From JBBQIY01 sp964618405 (GTDB taxonomy: Bacteria; Verrucomicrobiota; Kiritimatiellia; RFP12; UBA3636): a stretch of 6,174 bases of DNA. The stretch covers positions 1 to 6,174 of the forward strand of contig CAZUAY010000238.1 in assembly GCA_964618405.1 (NCBI GenBank), given 5' to 3'. The notes below the pieces were generated by a model. That model was not told where the DNA came from. It saw only the letters and a program-made list of their open reading frames with translations, and made no database searches. Numbering within the stretch: position 1 is the stretch's first letter; every line of letters starts with the position of its first letter. Below are positions 4,520 through 6,174 of the stretch, one piece after another. The position numbers and the translations under genes are program-made.

Positions 4520-5872
4520 CTAGCTGTACTTCGGCAGCATCGTTCCGTGCGCGTCGATGAGGGCATCGCACATCGCAATCGTATCGTCAATGCTCAGCTC
4601 GGCAGATGTGTGCGGATCCAGTAATGCGGCCTGATAGATGCGTTCGCGCTTTTTCGTAAGCGCCGCTTCGATTGTAATCAAATGAACGTTAACGTTCGTC
4701 ATATTGAGTGCCGCGCACTGCACGGGAAGTCTTCCAACGTATGTACCCTGAACCCCATTTGAATCAACCAAGCACGGCACTTCCACCACGGCATCCTGTG
4801 GAAGATTGGTGATTAATCCGTTGTTGAGAACATTTCCGCCGATCTGGTAAGGCACGTCGGTAACAATGGCTTCCATAATTCCAGAACTGTACTCATGCGA
4901 ACGTGAGTGCATGAGATCAGGATTCTCGCAAATATCTTTGTACCGCTTTTTCCAGCTTGCGATCTGGTTGATGCAACGACGGGGATACTCATCGAGTGGA
5001 ATATTATACTCGGCGATGAGTTTGGGATAGTGTTTCTTAATCCAGTAAGGCATATACTCCGCATTGTGTTCACTGGACTCAGTGATGTAGTAACCAAATT
5101 TACGCATGAGCTCGAGGCGGATCATGTTACCGGACTTGTCTTTTTTGTTCTTCGCTTTGCGCCAGGCATCGAGCTTCTCATCCGTTACCGCCTTGACCTC
5201 GGGATACAAGTCACGCCCGTTCAGGGTTAGATCCAGCAACCACCCCATGTGATTGATGCCAGCAACTTTCTGGCGAAGACCAGCTCGTTCACCTTCACTC
5301 GTGTAAAGACCAAGCGTATTAAGCAGACTGGTGGCACAAACCTGTACAGAGTGGCAAAGCCCCACGGTCTTGACCGACGTGCCGCGGAGCATGGCTCCAG
5401 TCAACATCGACATCGGATTCGTATAATTGAGTAGCCACGCATTCGGGCATACTTTTTCCATATCGGCAGCGAAGTCGAGCATCACAGGAATAGTGCGCAA
5501 TGCACGGAAAATACCACCAATGCCGAGCGTATCGGCAATGGTCTGACGTAGACCAAACGTTTTAGGAATTTCAAAGTCAATGATCGTCGCTGGATCATAG
5601 CCACCGACTTGAATCGCGTTCACAACAAAATCAGCACCCTTAAGTGCCTTCTTGCGATTCGGTACGCCCAGATATGTCTTGATCGTTGCTCGTCCCTCGT
5701 TGATGTTTTTGTTGAGCGTGCTCAGCATCATCTCCGACTGCTTCAACCGCAGCTCATCAATATCATAAAGTGCAAATTCAGAATCCCAGAGTGCCTCGCG
5801 GCACATGCAATCGCCTATAACGTTCTTAGCGAAGACGGTGCTTCCTGCACCCATGAATGTAATTTTGGCCAT
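4520..5872 (-). CDS. melA: GH4 alpha-galactosidase (MelA type)
   Basis: Predicted cytoplasmic alpha-galactosidase (EC 3.2.1.22) of glycoside hydrolase family 4, which cleaves by an NAD-assisted oxidation/elimination mechanism needing Mn2+. The 450-residue length matches E. coli MelA (about 451). Visible motifs are the Rossmann GAGS loop (Gly8-Ser11) with Asp37 after strand beta-2 (YDID), DTLGIGGIFRALRTIP (114-129), NYTNPM (149-154), CHSV (173-176) and GINHMGW (205-211). Cys173 and His208 are the expected metal ligands. Within GH4, CHSV is the signature I associate with alpha-galactosidases, unlike CHEV (phospho-alpha-glucosidases) or CNVP (phospho-beta-glucosidases). No signal peptide is present. 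I chose Met at 5872 rather than the in-frame Met at 5887 because GAGG (5882-5885) lies 9 bases upstream, and MAKITFMGAGS is the normal family N-terminus. No sugar transporter or regulator lies beside it. Substrates are probably melibiose- or raffinose-type oligosaccharides. Confidence 0.92.
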   Translation of the reverse strand: MAKITFMGAGSTVFAKNVIGDCMCREALWDSEFALYDIDELRLKQSEMMLSTLNKNINEGRATIKTYLGVPNRKKALKGADFVVNAIQVGGYDPATIIDFEIPKTFGLRQTIADTLGIGGIFRALRTIPVMLDFAADMEKVCPNAWLLNYTNPMSMLTGAMLRGTSVKTVGLCHSVQVCATSLLNTLGLYTSEGERAGLRQKVAGINHMGWLLDLTLNGRDLYPEVKAVTDEKLDAWRKAKNKKDKSGNMIRLELMRKFGYYITESSEHNAEYMPYWIKKHYPKLIAEYNIPLDEYPRRCINQIASWKKRYKDICENPDLMHSRSHEYSSGIMEAIVTDVPYQIGGNVLNNGLITNLPQDAVVEVPCLVDSNGVQGTYVGRLPVQCAALNMTNVNVHLITIEAALTKKRERIYQAALLDPHTSAELSIDDTIAMCDALIDAHGTMLPKYS

Positions 5873-5881
5873 TTGTCTTTT

Positions 5882-5885
5882 CCTC
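5882..5885 (-). promoter_or_regulatory. RBS deciding the alpha-galactosidase start
   Basis: Minus-strand GAGG (within TGAGGAAAAG) ends 9 bases before the ATG at 5872. It overlaps the upstream in-frame ATG at 5887, which itself has no SD, so the shorter form beginning MAKITF is preferred. Confidence 0.75.
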
Positions 5886-5937
5886 ATTAGTTAAAGAGTT
5901 TTTAAAAAAACACGCGTTGTACACACAAACATTTCAC

Positions 5938-5966
5938 ATTCTACTCTATTTGAGACAAAAAACCAA
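5938..5966 (-). promoter_or_regulatory. Candidate promoter of alpha-galactosidase gene
   Basis: On the minus strand, -35 TTGGTT (5966-5961) and -10 TAGAAT (5943-5938) have 17-base spacing. The -10 is strong (five of six), the -35 weak (TTG only). The start would be near 5931, with a leader of about 59 bases. The leader contains TTGTGTGTACAA (5928-5917), whose ends are inverted (TTGT/ACAA), a possible but unproven operator just downstream of the start. Confidence 0.4.
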
Positions 5967-5985
5967 CACAAGCTTCATGCTTTTG

Positions 5986-6030
5986 GTAATCGGTCAGTGA
6001 CGGAGGGTGCCCCCGTCACTGACCGATTAC
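5986..6030. repeat. GTAATCGG palindrome, perfect 18-bp arms
   Basis: GTAATCGGTCAGTGACGG (5986-6003) and CCGTCACTGACCGATTAC (6013-6030) are perfect inverted arms around AGGGTGCCC, which can itself add three more pairs (GGG/CCC). It is followed by AGTCGCTAGTCGCTAGC, matching the flank type of the copies at 49-80 and 3806-3845. It lies about 115 bases upstream of the alpha-galactosidase start. Confidence 0.93.
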
Positions 6031-6050
6031 AGTCGCTAGTCGCTAGCAAG

Positions 6051-6108
6051 ACCCCGCTTCTTTGTGGTTGCAAAGCGAGGTGGGGCGCAGCCGTCTCGGC
6101 AAGCCGAG
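6051..6108 (-). repeat. GCGCCCCACC-type repeat with two stem-loops, copy 2
   Basis: Bases 6052-6085 form an interrupted stem-loop (CCCC...CTTTG-TGGTTG-CAAAG...GGGG), followed by CTCGGC-AA-GCCGAG at 6095-6108. Read on the minus strand it aligns with the degenerate copy at 4301-4352. It sits about 20 bases after the GTAATCGG palindrome. Confidence 0.65.
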
Positions 6109-6145
6109 TGATGAGTACATAGTGCGTAGTTTCGTTTGAAAAAAA

Positions 6146-6170
6146 CTTTGTCGTTAGCTTTGTCGCTAAC
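6146..6170. repeat. Imperfect 12-base tandem repeat
   Basis: ACTTTGTCGTTA is followed by GCTTTGTCGCTA, two 12-base units differing at two positions. The AAACTTTGTCG word is also present at 3954-3964, within the doubled GCAAACTTT motif. It may continue past the window edge. Confidence 0.6.
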
Positions 6171-6174
6171 CTTG

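Larger units (their letters stand above)
5873..6174. other. Gene-free region upstream of alpha-galactosidase
   Basis: No gene is supported between the alpha-galactosidase start and the right edge. The region holds that gene's leader and a candidate promoter (5938-5966), a perfect GTAATCGG palindrome (5986-6030), a GCGCCCCACC-type repeat (6051-6108) and a short imperfect tandem repeat at the edge (6146-6170). Confidence 0.65.

Noticed and set aside
4907..5890. Several plus-strand open frames opposite the alpha-galactosidase gene
   Set aside because: They are antisense shadows of a well-supported GH4 gene with complete motifs.
5917..5928. TTGTGTGTACAA as a sugar-responsive operator for the alpha-galactosidase gene
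   Set aside because: Only the outer four bases are inverted and no regulator gene lies nearby; mentioned only within the promoter entry.

Overview
The window carries six protein-coding genes, all on the minus strand, in three transcription units separated by repeat-rich intergenic DNA. It contains no rRNA, no tRNA that I could recognise, no CRISPR array and no intact transposase. The organism is probably an anaerobic or microaerophilic Gram-negative bacterium of the PVC group (Verrucomicrobiota/Kiritimatiellota-like). This is inference from a PilX-type protein with the C-terminal layout I associate with that group, a lipoprotein with a lipobox, a stand-alone superoxide reductase, moderate GC content and many palindromic intergenic repeats. 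The exactly 100-base N run shows that this is a scaffolded draft assembly, plausibly a metagenome bin.

Region 1 (about 2972 down to 132) is a compact minor-pilin operon: pilV-like, pilW-like, pilX-like, then a small lipoprotein. Two junctions are 4-base ATGA overlaps and the third is a 13-base gap filled by a strong Shine-Dalgarno. A GG-N10-GC element about 80 bases upstream of the preferred pilV-like start looks like a sigma-54 (-24/-12) promoter, the class that drives many type IV pilin genes. The pilX-like gene appears broken by 100 Ns, but the gap is almost certainly an assembly artefact. The same 55 bases lie on both sides, and collapsing them (removing 155 bases) restores one uninterrupted 433-codon frame. 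Together the genes probably encode the initiating/tip complex of a type IV pilus or related secretion pseudopilus, with a lipoprotein partner at the outer membrane.

Region 2 (3785 to 3314) is a single-gene unit for a one-iron superoxide reductase with its own sigma-70-type promoter and strong RBS. Region 3 (5966 to 4520) is a single-gene unit for a GH4 alpha-galactosidase (MelA type, CHSV signature), an NAD/Mn-dependent cytoplasmic enzyme.

The intergenic DNA holds several distinct repeat families: GTAATCGG palindromes (three copies, one degenerate), nested double-hairpin elements (two copies), a TTAGG-rich imperfect palindrome, a diverged pair of GCGCCCCACC elements and short tandem repeats. 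The 816-base stretch between the superoxide reductase and alpha-galactosidase genes is the densest. I see no convincing novel multi-gene system. The most useful observations are the false gap, the sigma-54-like pilin promoter, the coupled lipoprotein and the repeat families.
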